Assembly: GCF_000317595.1 (NCBI RefSeq)
Contig: NZ_AEJC01000191.1
Span: 1 to 64,000 of the forward strand
DNA length: 64,000 nucleotides
Source: Streptomyces ipomoeae 91-03
Lineage (GTDB): Bacteria > Actinomycetota > Actinomycetes > Streptomycetales > Streptomycetaceae
Direction of reading: 5' to 3'
Positions within the stretch are counted from its first letter, which is position 1, and each line of letters begins with the position of its first letter. Of this stretch, positions 43,978-52,994 are shown piece after piece. The position numbers and the translations under genes were made by a program. Below the pieces are notes generated by a model. That model had not been told where the DNA came from and searched no databases. It saw only the letters and a program-made list of their open reading frames with translations.

Positions 43978-45209
43978 TGCCTCTCGACCCCGCACGGCTC
44001 CGCCGCGCTCTGGCCGACCACCTGGAAGAGGGCGGCGTTCTGAAGACCCCCGCATGGCGGAAGGCGGTCGAAGCCGTACCCCGGGAACGGTTCCTCCCGT
44101 CGTTCTTCAAGGACGAGACCGGCCTGGACGGTTTCACCCGCTACACGCCCGTGAGCCGCGACACCGGCGAAGACGAGTGGCTGACGCTCGTCTATCGGAC
44201 CGAGACCTGGGTGACGCAGATCGACGGTCACGTCACCCCCGAGACGGCCGACGGTCCGGTGACCGGCTACCCCACCTCGTCCTCCACGATGCCCGCGACC
44301 GTCATCGGGATGAACGAAGCGCTGGACGTGGACGACGGCATGAGCGTGCTGGAGATCGGCACGGGCACGGGCTATTCCACAGGCCTGCTGTGCCATCGAC
44401 TGGGAGAGGACAACGTCACCAGCGTGGAAGTGGACCCCCTCGTAGCGCGGCGGGCAGACGCGGCATTGGAGGAGGCGGGGTATTCGACATGGACTGTCAC
44501 CGGGGACGGTCTCCTCGGGCATCCCAGCCGCGCACCGTATGACCGAACCATCGCCACCTGCGCCGTCCGCCGCATCCCCTACGCGTGGGTCAGACAGACC
44601 AGGCCCGGCGGAATCATCCTCGCGACGGTAGGCCCCAGCGCCTGGTCCTACGGCACGGGCCTGGCGAAGCTCACCGTCAAGGACGACGGCACGGCGGAGG
44701 GCCGGATCATCGGCCGAACCTCGTTCATGCCTGCCCGAGCGGAGGCAGCCGTCCCCCTCTCGGGAGATCTGTCGGCCCGCGCCGCCCACGCCGACACAGA
44801 GCGGCGGACCAGTCTCTCCCCGGACGTGCTGAACGACTGGATGCCCGCCTTCCTGGCCCAGCTCGCCGCACCCGGTACCCAACTCGTACGAGCCGTCAGT
44901 GGTAGTCGGGAGACGGTCTACCTGTTCGACACCAGCCGTGAAGCGTTCGCCGCCCTCACCGCCGACGGCGACGAGTGGCACGTCCGGCAAGGAGGACCGG
45001 TCGCCATCTGGGACGCCGTCGAACGCGTGGTCACCGCGTGGCGGGACGCCGGCGAACCCGACATCACCTCCGTCCGTATGGAGGTCACTCCCAAGGCGCA
45101 CGCCTACTGGATCGGCGGACAGCGGATCACTACCGAGGCCCGCTCGTACTGGATCGGCGACCACCCGGCTCTCCGCTGGAACCACGCACACCCCCCACTC
45201 AGCGCCTGA
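43977..45209 (+). CDS. tgmC: PIMT-like methyltransferase of the ATP-grasp RiPP system (TIGR04188)
   Basis: 410 residues; GTG 43974 is an alternative start. The first 230 residues are homologous to protein-L-isoaspartate O-methyltransferase: PRERFLPSF, SSSTMPATVIGMNEAL and the SAM loop VLEIGTGTGYSTGLL. An additional 180-residue C-terminal domain of unknown function is typical for this family and absent from housekeeping PIMT. In the fuscimiditide pathway a homologue methylates an Asp of the ATP-grasp-modified peptide, giving an aspartimide; the same chemistry is a fair prediction here. Confidence 0.9.
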   Translation: MPLDPARLRRALADHLEEGGVLKTPAWRKAVEAVPRERFLPSFFKDETGLDGFTRYTPVSRDTGEDEWLTLVYRTETWVTQIDGHVTPETADGPVTGYPTSSSTMPATVIGMNEALDVDDGMSVLEIGTGTGYSTGLLCHRLGEDNVTSVEVDPLVARRADAALEEAGYSTWTVTGDGLLGHPSRAPYDRTIATCAVRRIPYAWVRQTRPGGIILATVGPSAWSYGTGLAKLTVKDDGTAEGRIIGRTSFMPARAEAAVPLSGDLSARAAHADTERRTSLSPDVLNDWMPAFLAQLAAPGTQLVRAVSGSRETVYLFDTSREAFAALTADGDEWHVRQGGPVAIWDAVERVVTAWRDAGEPDITSVRMEVTPKAHAYWIGGQRITTEARSYWIGDHPALRWNHAHPPLSA

Positions 45210-45351
45210 CCACGCTGGCGCGCCTCCGCATGCTCGCCCGGCACATGCCCAGGAGCCGACCTGCATCCGGGACTGACAGTCGGTGTCGGTACGGCGCCCG
45301 GATCCAGCGTGGCGGGGCGGTTTTCGGCGGCTTCGCTGAGGGGATCTCAAC

Positions 45352-45407
45352 TATGCAAGCGCGCAGCTCATTCGGCGCGCACTACAGAGAAGCAAGGAAG
45401 ACACACC
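45352..45407 (+). pseudogene. Remnant of the 3' end of a DUF5753 regulator gene
   Basis: The 56 bases before DUF397 copy 2 align with the last codons of regulator 1 (40640-40691): shared words AGCGCGC, CTCAT, GCAC and AGGAAGAC at matching spacing, but without an open regulator frame. 45210-45351 shows nothing recognisable. So DUF397 copy 2 is what is left of a duplicated regulator-DUF397 pair. Confidence 0.6.
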
Positions 45408-45605
45408 GTGACCGAGGTCGTAAGCCCCTTCTGGAAGTCGTCGTACACCGCAGGCGAGGGCAACTGCGTCGAGGTCGCCTTCACTTCCACCGGCGGCCGA
45501 GCCATCCGCGACAGCAAGAACCCCCACGGCCCCCTCCTCCACCTCACCCCCACCGGCTGGCACACCTTCCTGGCCGGTGCGAAGGACGGGCGGTTCGACC
45601 AGTAG
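45408..45605 (+). CDS. DUF397 protein, copy 2
   Basis: 65 residues from GTG 45408 after AAGGAAG. FWKSSYTAGEGNCVEVAF and an identical RDSKNPHGPLLHLTPTGWH to copy 1. It stands without its own regulator gene, at the end of the RiPP operon. It may act with regulator 1 or 2 in trans or be a decaying orphan, though the frame is intact and conserved. Confidence 0.9.
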   Translation: MTEVVSPFWKSSYTAGEGNCVEVAFTSTGGRAIRDSKNPHGPLLHLTPTGWHTFLAGAKDGRFDQ

Positions 45606-45654
45606 GCCGGCGGTACAGGTCGGCGCCCGTATCTGACGGACTATCGTGGACGGC

Positions 45655-46590
45655 ATGTCCGCTCCTGAGCTCATCCGTATCGTCTCCCGCGACTCGCCGA
45701 TGGCCCTGGCTCAGGTGGAGCGCGTGCGCGGTGAACTGGCCGCGCTCCACCCGCGCATCCGCACCACGGTCGTGCCGGTGAAGACGACCGGCGACAAGTG
45801 GATGGGCGACCTGGCGAAGGTCGAGGGCAAGGGCGCGTTCACCAAGGAGGTCGACGCGGCGCTTCTCGCGGGAGAGGCGGACCTGGCGGTGCACTGCGTC
45901 AAGGATGTCCCCGCCGACCGGCCCCTGCCCGCAGGGACCGCGTTCGCCGCGTTCCTCAAGCGGGACGACATCCGCGACGCACTCGTCCACCCCGGCGGGC
46001 TCACCCTCGACGAGTTGCCGCCCGGCACCAGGATCGGCACCTCCTCCGTACGGCGCACCGCCCAACTCGCGGCATCCCACCCGCACCTGACCTGCGTACC
46101 GTTTCGAGGCAACGCCAACCGGCGACTGCGGAAGCTCGCGGACGGCGAGGCGGACGCACTGCTTCTCGCCGTGTCCGGTCTCGAACGGATCGGCCGCAGC
46201 GACGCGATCACCCAGATCCTGGACGTCGAGACGATGATGCCGCCGATCGGCGCGGGCATCCTCGCCCTTCAGTGCCGCGAGGGCGACACCGACCTCATCG
46301 AGACCGTCAGCGACCTCGGCGACCCCGACACCCACCGCGAAGCCACCGCCGAGCGCATGTTCCTGCACGTCCTCCAGGGCCACTGCAACAGCCCCATCGC
46401 CGGATACGCCCGCACCGAACGCAACGGCGAACTGTCCCTGCGCGCCAGCGTGTTCACCCCGGACGGCAAGACCGTCCTCAACGCCCACGAATGGGCGGGC
46501 CGCCTCGACCCCGCCACCCTCGGCACCTCCGTCGCCGTCGCCCTGCTGCGCCAGGGCGCCCGCGACCTGATCGACACCATCCCCCACTGA
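45655..46590 (+). CDS. hemC: Hydroxymethylbilane synthase (porphobilinogen deaminase) paralogue
   Basis: 311 residues from ATG 45655 (GTG 45646 also possible). Family features: [31 protein letters not shown] with the catalytic Asp, [11 protein letters not shown] and the dipyrromethane-cofactor Cys in [13 protein letters not shown]. The enzyme joins four porphobilinogens to hydroxymethylbilane in tetrapyrrole synthesis. Odd points: RGNANRRL instead of RGNVxTRL, GHCNSP instead of GGCxxP, and the location away from other hem genes. Probably a second, specialised copy; the main hemC would be elsewhere. Confidence 0.85.
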   Translation: MSAPELIRIVSRDSPMALAQVERVRGELAALHPRIRTTVVPVKTTGDKWMGDLAKVEGKGAFTKEVDAALLAGEADLAVHCVKDVPADRPLPAGTAFAAFLKRDDIRDALVHPGGLTLDELPPGTRIGTSSVRRTAQLAASHPHLTCVPFRGNANRRLRKLADGEADALLLAVSGLERIGRSDAITQILDVETMMPPIGAGILALQCREGDTDLIETVSDLGDPDTHREATAERMFLHVLQGHCNSPIAGYARTERNGELSLRASVFTPDGKTVLNAHEWAGRLDPATLGTSVAVALLRQGARDLIDTIPH

Positions 46591-46607
46591 GATTTCGGAG
46601 CCGAGTT

Positions 46608-47240
46608 TCAGTCACCGCCACCACCCCCACCACCGCAACTGAACCCGCCACCCGAGCCGGAGTCCGACCCCGGACCGGAGCCGGTGTCCGCATCCGAGTC
46701 GTAGTCGTAGTCGTAGCCGTGGTCCAGGGTCTTGCCCATGCGGACCAGGGCGCGGCCGAGGCCGGACGGGATCGGATGGACGGTGGCGATGCCGCGGCGG
46801 ACGGGGCCGCGCGGCAGGACGGCGGGGCCGTCGAAGACGTACGCCGGGAGGTTCCCGTCCTGTTCGGCCGTCCGCAGTCGCCGTCGGCCCGCGCGGGTCA
46901 AGCGGCGCCGGGAGCCCGTCACCAGGCCCCGCGCGGCAAGTTGGCGGGCGATCTCCTCGACCTCCGGGGAGCGTTGGAGGGCCGTGTGCACGGCGACGAC
47001 GGTCCGGCTGCGCAGGCATGACGCGATCAGGACGCGCTCGACCGGATGGTGGGGCCGCTCCCGGCCCACGGCGCGTACGCGCGAGCCCCGGACCGTCACC
47101 AGCCCCCGCTCGGCCAGCGCGATCACCGCGCTGTCGGCCACCCGATGCGCCCCGCCCGCCAAGAACGCGACGTCGTACACGTCCAGCGCCCGGTTCTCCT
47201 CCCCGGCCGCCGCCACACTCCGCCGAAAGCCCAACCGCAT
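46608..47240 (-). CDS. TIGR04222-like protein with Gly/Cys C-terminus
   Basis: 210 residues. Body: YDVAFLAGGAHRVADSAVIA, then VGRERPHHPVERVLIASCLR and a repeat of winged-helix-like elements (SPEVEEIARQLAARGLV), as in the actinobacterial TIGR04222 family. After an Asp/Tyr/Gly linker (DYDYDSDADTGSG) it ends [14 protein letters not shown]. Most TIGR04222 proteins carry membrane helices between these parts; this one lacks them. Function unknown. The tail is nearly the same as that of small protein B (6146-6388). ATG 47240 follows AAGGGGGTGAG. Confidence 0.75.
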   Translation of the reverse strand: MRLGFRRSVAAAGEENRALDVYDVAFLAGGAHRVADSAVIALAERGLVTVRGSRVRAVGRERPHHPVERVLIASCLRSRTVVAVHTALQRSPEVEEIARQLAARGLVTGSRRRLTRAGRRRLRTAEQDGNLPAYVFDGPAVLPRGPVRRGIATVHPIPSGLGRALVRMGKTLDHGYDYDYDSDADTGSGPGSDSGSGGGFSCGGGGGGGD

Positions 47241-47351
47241 CTCGGGCTCACCCCCTTGAAACACCCCCGCCTGCCCGCAGTGTCACCGGACAGAACCGCC
47301 CACAACCCTTCCCGGGGCCTGTTCAGAGGAACACTTGAGCTTGCGAAAGGG

Positions 47352-48863
47352 CTATCGCTCCTTCGTCTCCTCCAGCACCGTCCGTCCCAGCAGCGCGTAC
47401 CGCTCGGGCGCCCGGTGCTTCAGGTACTGGGCGTACGCCACCCCGCCGATCGCGATGAGCGCGACGATCCACGGCGTGGCCCGCAGGACGAGCGATCCCG
47501 ACTCGGGGCCGGCCGCCACGCCCATGTTGGACACGAGCAGGACGACCACCGCGAGCATCGCCACGCCGCCGATCAGCGGGGCGACAAGGGTCCTGAACCA
47601 GTGGCGGGACTCGGGGTGGTGGGAGCGGAAGTAGGCGAGGACGGCGAAGGAACAGACGGCCTGGACGACCAGGATGGCCATCGTGCCGAGGATGGCGAGC
47701 AGGACGTACGTACCGGTGTACGGGTCCTTGCCCGCGAGGGCGAACGCGGCGAGGAGGACGCCGGTCACCGCCGTCTGGACGAGGCCGGCGATGTGCGGGG
47801 AGCCGTGCCGGGGGTGGGTGCGGCCGATGGTCCGCTGGAGGGAGGGGAGGACGCCTTCGCGGCCGAGGGCGTAGAGGTAGCGCGCCGCGCAGTTGTGGAA
47901 GGCCATGCCGCAGGCGAGCGAGCCGGTGATCATCAGCCACCGCATGACGACGACCGCCCAGTGGCCGACGTACTGCTCGGTGGGGTTGAAGAACATGGCG
48001 AGCGGGTTGGCGGAGGAGGCCGCCGCGACCGCTTCCTTCTCGCCGTTGCCGATGATGGCCATCCAGGAGACGAAGACGTAGAAGACACCGACGCCGAGCA
48101 CCGAGATCATCGTCGCCTTGGGGATGATCTTCTTCGGGTCGCGGGACTCCTCGCCGTACATCGCCGTCGACTCGAACCCGACCCACGACCAGAACGCGAA
48201 GAACAGCCCGAGGCCGGCGGAGGTGCCCTGGAAGGCGTTCACGGGGTTGACCGGGCCGAACGTGAAGCCGTGCGGGCCGCCGCCGTGCAGCGCGACCGAG
48301 ATCGCCATCGCGGCGAGGATCGTCACCTCGGTGGCGAGCAGCACGACCAGCAGCTTCTCGGCCACCGAGACGCCGAACCAGGTGCCCAGGGCGTTGATCG
48401 CCAGCATCAGGATCGCGAAGGTCCACCAGGGGACGTGCGTCCCGGTCTGGTCCTCCAGGGTCGTCGTCGCGAAGACCGAGAAGATGCCGATGAGGGCCGG
48501 CTCGAAGACGACGTACGCGAAGGTCGCCAGCAGTCCGGAGGCGAGGCCGACGGTGCGGCCGAGACCGTAGGAGATGAAGCCGTAGAAGGCGCCGGTGGAG
48601 GTGATGTGCTTCGCCATCGAGGTGAAGCCGACGGAAAAGATTGCCAGTACGACCATTGCGACGAGGTAGCTGGCCGGGGCCCCGATGCCGTTGCCGGACG
48701 ACACCATGAAGGGCACGTTGCCGGTCATCGCGGTGATCGGGGCGGCCGTGGCCACCGCCATGAACACCACGCCCAGCAGGCCGACCGCGTTGGGCTTGAG
48801 CCTGTGCACGGTGCCTGGGCTCGTGTCGGGTGCCTCGGGAGCGACGCCTTCCTGTACCGCCAT
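47352..48863 (-). CDS. APC-family amino acid permease
   Basis: 503 residues with twelve membrane helices. Starts with KPNAVGLLGVVFMAVATAAPITAMTGN, the helix 1 substrate-binding unwound segment of the APC superfamily, and has GYGLGR in helix 3 region and FWSWVGFESTAMYGEESRDPKK in helix 6. It imports amino acids or amines with protons; the substrate cannot be read from the sequence. GGAAGGGG precedes ATG 48863. A TTGACA (minus strand, 48978-48983) 115 bases upstream is the likely -35 box. Confidence 0.92.
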   Translation of the reverse strand: MAVQEGVAPEAPDTSPGTVHRLKPNAVGLLGVVFMAVATAAPITAMTGNVPFMVSSGNGIGAPASYLVAMVVLAIFSVGFTSMAKHITSTGAFYGFISYGLGRTVGLASGLLATFAYVVFEPALIGIFSVFATTTLEDQTGTHVPWWTFAILMLAINALGTWFGVSVAEKLLVVLLATEVTILAAMAISVALHGGGPHGFTFGPVNPVNAFQGTSAGLGLFFAFWSWVGFESTAMYGEESRDPKKIIPKATMISVLGVGVFYVFVSWMAIIGNGEKEAVAAASSANPLAMFFNPTEQYVGHWAVVVMRWLMITGSLACGMAFHNCAARYLYALGREGVLPSLQRTIGRTHPRHGSPHIAGLVQTAVTGVLLAAFALAGKDPYTGTYVLLAILGTMAILVVQAVCSFAVLAYFRSHHPESRHWFRTLVAPLIGGVAMLAVVVLLVSNMGVAAGPESGSLVLRATPWIVALIAIGGVAYAQYLKHRAPERYALLGRTVLEETKER

Positions 48864-48972
48864 CGGGTGGCCCCTTCCTGGTTGCCGTGATCGCCCGGCT
48901 CGCTGCCGTATGGACCTGCTGGACCGGAACTCTGTAGCCCGAATGAGTCGGCCAAGAGTCTCGGGGCGTTAA

Positions 48973-49523
48973 ATGTTTGTCAACCAGACCTTTAGAAAAA
49001 TTCTCGGTACGGCCGTCATCGTGATCCTTTTTCTCACCCGAACGGGGGATATCGCGCATACCGGAACAAAGGCCGGGAAGGATGCCGCGTCAGCTCCCGC
49101 TGGCCGCCGTCCCGCCGCTGCCGTCGCCGACCGTCCCTGGGGAAACCCCGCCATGCGCCGTCCCGCCGCCCTGCCCGCCGCCTTCACCGCCCTCGCCGCC
49201 ACCGGAGCCCCGTCGTGAAGCCGACCGTCACCGCGCTGACCTGCGGTCTGCCGGCCCAGGCCGGGGCGGACGGAGTTGTCGTTGCGGCTGACCACCGGGC
49301 ATGTCGTCCGTGCCCACACCGACGGCTGTCTGGCCGCCGCCCAGCGACGGCTCTACGGCGACCAACGCCGCTGGTTCCGCGCGTCGGTGGTCGTCAACAA
49401 CCTCCGGTGACACCCGGGGCGCCCGGCACCACCATGGGCGCCCTTCACGCCTCCGGCGACATCGCGGCCCATCCGGCGACGCGGCCCGTCCGGCGACATC
49501 GCGGCCCGTCCGGCGTCATCACC
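48973..49523 (+). other. Gap with a possible decayed gene and 20-bp repeats
   Basis: Between the permease and the DAGK-like gene I see no intact gene. Around 49153-49218 a signal-peptide-like start (MRRPAALPAAFTALAATGAP) is followed by stops, and in the same frame, from 49240 to TGA 49410, comes protein-like sequence (LTTGHVVRAHTDGCLAAAQR, then WFRASVVVNNLR). This suggests a broken secreted-protein gene. 49453-49521 has four imperfect repeats of CCGGCGACATCGCGGCCCGT. Confidence 0.4.
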
Positions 49524-50537
49524 TCACCCCGGCAACGTCAGCCCCCAGGCTCCCTCCCGTACCGTCCACGTCCGTGTCCGCACCGGTCCCGCCACCAGCG
49601 AATCCGCCCGGTACCGGAAGTCCGCCCCGGAGACGGTGACCAGCTTGCCCACCGCCTGCAGCGGCGCGGCCTCGGCGCCCACCGACACCGGCCGGACCTC
49701 GACCTCGGCACCGCCGCCCGCGCCGGGGGTGATGGACACGGCCTCCACCGGCTGACCCAGGTCCACGAGTACCACCCCGTCCACCTCCACCCGCAGCCGC
49801 GAGGGCCCGACCCCGGCCGACGAGGCGACCCGTATGCGAGCGGGACGCGAGGCCCGGGGGCCCCGGGCGGGACGCGAAGGCCGCGTGGACAACGTACGGA
49901 CGAGGGACTGGGGCCAGGCACGCAGCCATGAGTGAGCCCCGCCGAGGCCACCTCCCGAGCTGCCGGAGCCATCCCCCGGCGCACCGGGATCGGCCCCCGT
50001 GCCCGTTGTCCCGACCCCCCTCGCAACGCTTCTCCCCGTACCCGTCCCCGTATCCATCCCCGTCTCCGTCTCCGCCTCGGCCTCCGTCTCGCAGGCGGCG
50101 GCACCCGGCAGCGCCGGAATCCGGAGTCTGCCCAGCACCACCCCGTCGCTGTCGTCGACGAGGAGGTCCAGTCGGCGTTCGACGCCGTCGAGGGCGGCCC
50201 GGGCAGCCGCCACCGCGCCGGTCGGGACGCCGAGCGACCGGGCGAGCCCGAGCGCCGAACCGACCGGGACGACGGAGAGCGCGCACGCGGCCAGCTCCCG
50301 CCGGCGATGCAAAATGGCCACGGCCCGCAGCAGCGCACGGTCGTCGCCGACGACGACCGGCCGCCGCGAACCCCGCCGCGAGAGCACGCGCGCGAATTCC
50401 TCGGGCCCGTCCGGAAGGCATACCTTCGTACTCGCCGCACCCGCGCTGAGCACGTCTTTCGCGATCCGTACCGACTCACCGTCCGTATGACGGGCGAGGG
50501 GGTCGATGACCACGAGGAGCTGGTCGGGAGTCGACAC
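49524..50537 (-). CDS. Diacylglycerol-kinase-like protein, degenerate catalytic loop
   Basis: 337 residues from GTG 50537. The domain arrangement is that of lipid kinases of the DAGK_cat/YegS type: [20 protein letters not shown] at the start, [20 protein letters not shown] in place of the GGDGT nucleotide loop, and [19 protein letters not shown] in place of PxGTxNDxAR. Both changes remove residues used in catalysis, so it may be a regulatory pseudokinase. A variable Thr/Gly-rich insert (about 200-240) interrupts the C-terminal half. Divergent from purA. Confidence 0.75.
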   Translation of the reverse strand: MSTPDQLLVVIDPLARHTDGESVRIAKDVLSAGAASTKVCLPDGPEEFARVLSRRGSRRPVVVGDDRALLRAVAILHRRRELAACALSVVPVGSALGLARSLGVPTGAVAAARAALDGVERRLDLLVDDSDGVVLGRLRIPALPGAAACETEAEAETETGMDTGTGTGRSVARGVGTTGTGADPGAPGDGSGSSGGGLGGAHSWLRAWPQSLVRTLSTRPSRPARGPRASRPARIRVASSAGVGPSRLRVEVDGVVLVDLGQPVEAVSITPGAGGGAEVEVRPVSVGAEAAPLQAVGKLVTVSGADFRYRADSLVAGPVRTRTWTVREGAWGLTLPG

Positions 50538-50579
50538 CTCGGTCCTGCCTCGCTTCCTCGGGTAGCATCTTTGTGCAAG

Positions 50580-50607
50580 AGCCCCTTGCGCTATTGCGCC
50601 AGGGGCT
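50580..50607. terminator. Hairpin in the DAGK-like/purA divergent gap
   Basis: AGCCCCT-t-GCGC, loop TATT, GCGC-c-AGGGGCT. It lies 42 bases before the DAGK-like start (minus) and 128 before purA. It could stop antisense reading or act in the minus-strand leader. A second perfect stem (ACGCGGTGG/CCACCGCGT, 50665-50689) lies in the purA leader. Confidence 0.55.
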
Positions 50608-50735
50608 TCGTCTATTCCGGGGCATCCGGGTCCAACAGTTTGCGGCCAACGACGGTCGCGGTGCACGCGGTGGATATGAGCCACCGCGTACGCCCCCGAC
50701 CTTGGACATGCCCCGCCCGGAAGGGGTGTACGCGC

Positions 50736-52019
50736 GTGCCCGCACTTGTGCTGCTCGGTGCTCAGTGGGGTGACGAAGGCAAGGGAAAGGCGACGGACCT
50801 GCTAGGCGGCTCCGTCGACTATGTGGTGCGCTACCAGGGCGGCAACAACGCCGGCCACACGGTGGTCGTGGGCGATCAGAAGTACGCCCTGCACCTGCTC
50901 CCTTCCGGAATCCTGACCCCGGAGTGCACTCCGGTCATCGGCAACGGAGTCGTCGTCGACCCGTCGGTCCTGCTCTCCGAGCTGAGCGGTCTGAACGAGC
51001 GCGGCGTCGACACGTCCAAGCTCCTGATCAGCGGCAACGCTCACATCATCACGCCGTACAACGTCACCGTCGACAAGGTCACGGAACGCTTCCTCGGCAA
51101 GCGGAAGATCGGTACGACCGGCCGTGGCATCGGCCCGACGTACGCGGACAAGATCAACCGCGTGGGCATCCGTGTCCAGGACCTGTACGACGAGTCGATC
51201 CTGACGCAGAAGGTCGAGGCGGCCCTCGACGTCAAGAACCAGCTCCTCACCAAGCTCTACAACCGCCGTGCGATCGCGGTGGACCAGGTCGTCGAGGAGC
51301 TGCTGGGCTACGCCGACAAGCTCGCCCCGTACGTCACCGACACGGTCCTGGTCCTCAACCAGGCCCTGGACGACGGCAAGGTCGTCCTGTTCGAGGGCGG
51401 CCAGGGCACGCTGCTGGACATCGACCACGGCACGTACCCCTTCGTGACGTCGTCGAACCCGACCGCGGGCGGCGCCTGCACGGGCACCGGCGTCGGCCCG
51501 ACCAAGATCAGCCGCGTCATCGGCATCCTCAAGGCGTACACGACCCGCGTCGGCGCCGGTCCCTTCCCCACGGAACTCTTCGACGAGGACGGCGAGGCCC
51601 TGCGCCGCATCGGCGGCGAACGGGGCGTGACGACGGGCCGCGACCGCCGCTGCGGCTGGTTCGACGCGGTGATCGCCCGTTACGCGACCCGGGTCAACGG
51701 CCTGACGGACTTCTTCCTCACCAAGCTCGACGTCCTGACGGGCTGGGAGGAGATCCCGGTCTGCGTCGCCTACGAGATCGACGGCAAGCGCGTGGAGGAA
51801 CTCCCCTACTCCCAGTCGGACTTCCACCACGCCAAGCCCGTCTACGAGACCCTGCCGGGCTGGTCGGAGGACATCACGAAGGCCAAGTCCTTCTCCGACC
51901 TCCCCAAGAACGCCCAGGGCTACGTCAAGGCACTGGAGGAGATGTCCGGCGCCCCGATCTCCGCGATCGGCGTCGGCCCGGGCCGCGACGAGACGATCGA
52001 GATCAACTCGTTCATCTAG
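50736..52019 (+). CDS. purA: Adenylosuccinate synthetase
   Basis: 427 residues from GTG 50736. GTP-dependent first step from IMP to AMP. Motifs: [19 protein letters not shown] (GTP and IMP loop), [23 protein letters not shown] near 128, [20 protein letters not shown], and [10 protein letters not shown]. Length and order are canonical. GGAAGGGG lies about 10 bases upstream. The 3' end is 33 bases before an IS element. Confidence 0.97.
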   Translation: MPALVLLGAQWGDEGKGKATDLLGGSVDYVVRYQGGNNAGHTVVVGDQKYALHLLPSGILTPECTPVIGNGVVVDPSVLLSELSGLNERGVDTSKLLISGNAHIITPYNVTVDKVTERFLGKRKIGTTGRGIGPTYADKINRVGIRVQDLYDESILTQKVEAALDVKNQLLTKLYNRRAIAVDQVVEELLGYADKLAPYVTDTVLVLNQALDDGKVVLFEGGQGTLLDIDHGTYPFVTSSNPTAGGACTGTGVGPTKISRVIGILKAYTTRVGAGPFPTELFDEDGEALRRIGGERGVTTGRDRRCGWFDAVIARYATRVNGLTDFFLTKLDVLTGWEEIPVCVAYEIDGKRVEELPYSQSDFHHAKPVYETLPGWSEDITKAKSFSDLPKNAQGYVKALEEMSGAPISAIGVGPGRDETIEINSFI

Positions 52020-52052
52020 TGCCCGGCGTCATCCGGGGCCCCGAGTGATCTA

Positions 52053-52994
52053 GGGTGCGTTTTGAAAGTGCTGGTCACAGCCACTCGTTGATGGCTGCGA
52101 CCAGCACGGTCGCCTCGTAGCGAACTGCCAACTTGTCGTATCTCGTGGCGACAGCGCGGTGCCGCTTGAGGCGATTGATTCCGCACTCGACCGCGTGGCG
52201 CTCCTTGTAGTCGGCCTTGTCGAACTTAGGTGGCCGGCCGCCGTGGGAGCCGCGGTTCTTGCGGTTGGCGATCTGGTCGCGCTTCTCCGGGATCGTGCAG
52301 CGGATACCGCGCTTGCGCAGGTAGGCACGGTTCGCGCGGGAGCCGTACGCCTTGTCGGCACGCACCTTGTCCGGCCGGGTGCGCGGGCGGCCCGACCCGA
52401 GCCGGGGCACCCGGATGCGGCCCAAGACCACCTGGAACTGCGGGGAATCACCGCGCTGTCCTGCCGTGATGACCAGCGACATCGGTTTCTGGGCCTGCTC
52501 GACCGCCAGGTGGAGCTTGGTTGTCAGCCCGCCCCGGGAGCGTCCGAGCCCGTGGTCGTCGGGCTCGATGAACACACCGCCTGGCGGCTCGATCTGCAGA
52601 TCCCCTTTTTGCGGGCGCCGGCCGCATGCTGGTGGGCGCGGGCGATGGTCGAGTCCACCGAGACGTCCCAGGTGATCAGTCCCTCGGCGTCGGCCTGGGC
52701 CTGCAGCTGTTCGAAGATGCGGTGCCAGGTGCCGTCCCGCTGCCAGCGGCGGAACAGGCCGTAGACCGTCTCCCACGGGCCATAGCGCTCGGGCACGTCC
52801 CGCCAGGGAGCACCGGCGCGGGTGCGCCACCGTATGCCGTCTATCAGTTGCCGCTTGGTGTGCACCGGTGGCCGTCCAGGCTTCTTGCCGACCGGGAGCA
52901 GGGGCTCCAGCTTCGCCCACTGTGTATTCGTCAGATCATGCCGCCCCACGAAGTGGGATCTTGACACATCAAGATCCACATATGAAACGCACCC
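52053..52994 (-). mobile_element. Complete IS5-family (IS427-group-like) insertion sequence, 942 bp
   Basis: Terminal inverted repeats start GGGTGCGTTT (left, 52053) and end AAACGCACCC (right, 52994), ten bases perfect, flanked on each side by TA (52051-52052, 52995-52996) within C-TA-G, the CTAG/TA target of the IS427 group. It carries one transposase gene split over two frames. The element sits between purA and a kinase gene and has landed in the kinase stop codon, where the CTAG palindrome keeps TAG. Confidence 0.92.
52075..52949 (-). CDS. IS5-family transposase made by -1 frameshifting
   Basis: First frame from GTG 52949: [20 protein letters not shown] (DUF4096 domain), [35 protein letters not shown]. 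It ends at 52524 if read alone. At 52606-52610 the message has C-AAA-AAG; a -1 slip enters the second frame with [30 protein letters not shown] and a final [21 protein letters not shown], ending at 52075. Asp of VDST, Asp of ADKAY and Glu of AVECG form the DDE triad. The fused product is 291 residues. All parts look intact. Confidence 0.9.

Noticed and set aside
43977..45209. Housekeeping protein-isoaspartate repair methyltransferase
   Set aside because: The 410-residue length, the extra C-terminal domain and TGATG coupling to the ATP-grasp gene mark it as the RiPP tailoring type.
48973..49218. Small ORF starting in the permease promoter region
   Set aside because: Its first half lies in AT-rich promoter DNA and reads as random sequence. 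Only the later part looks protein-like, and it is treated as a decayed gene.
50580..50689. tRNA or riboswitch in the purA leader
   Set aside because: The two stems are simple hairpins. No cloverleaf, CCA end or known purine-riboswitch core is visible.
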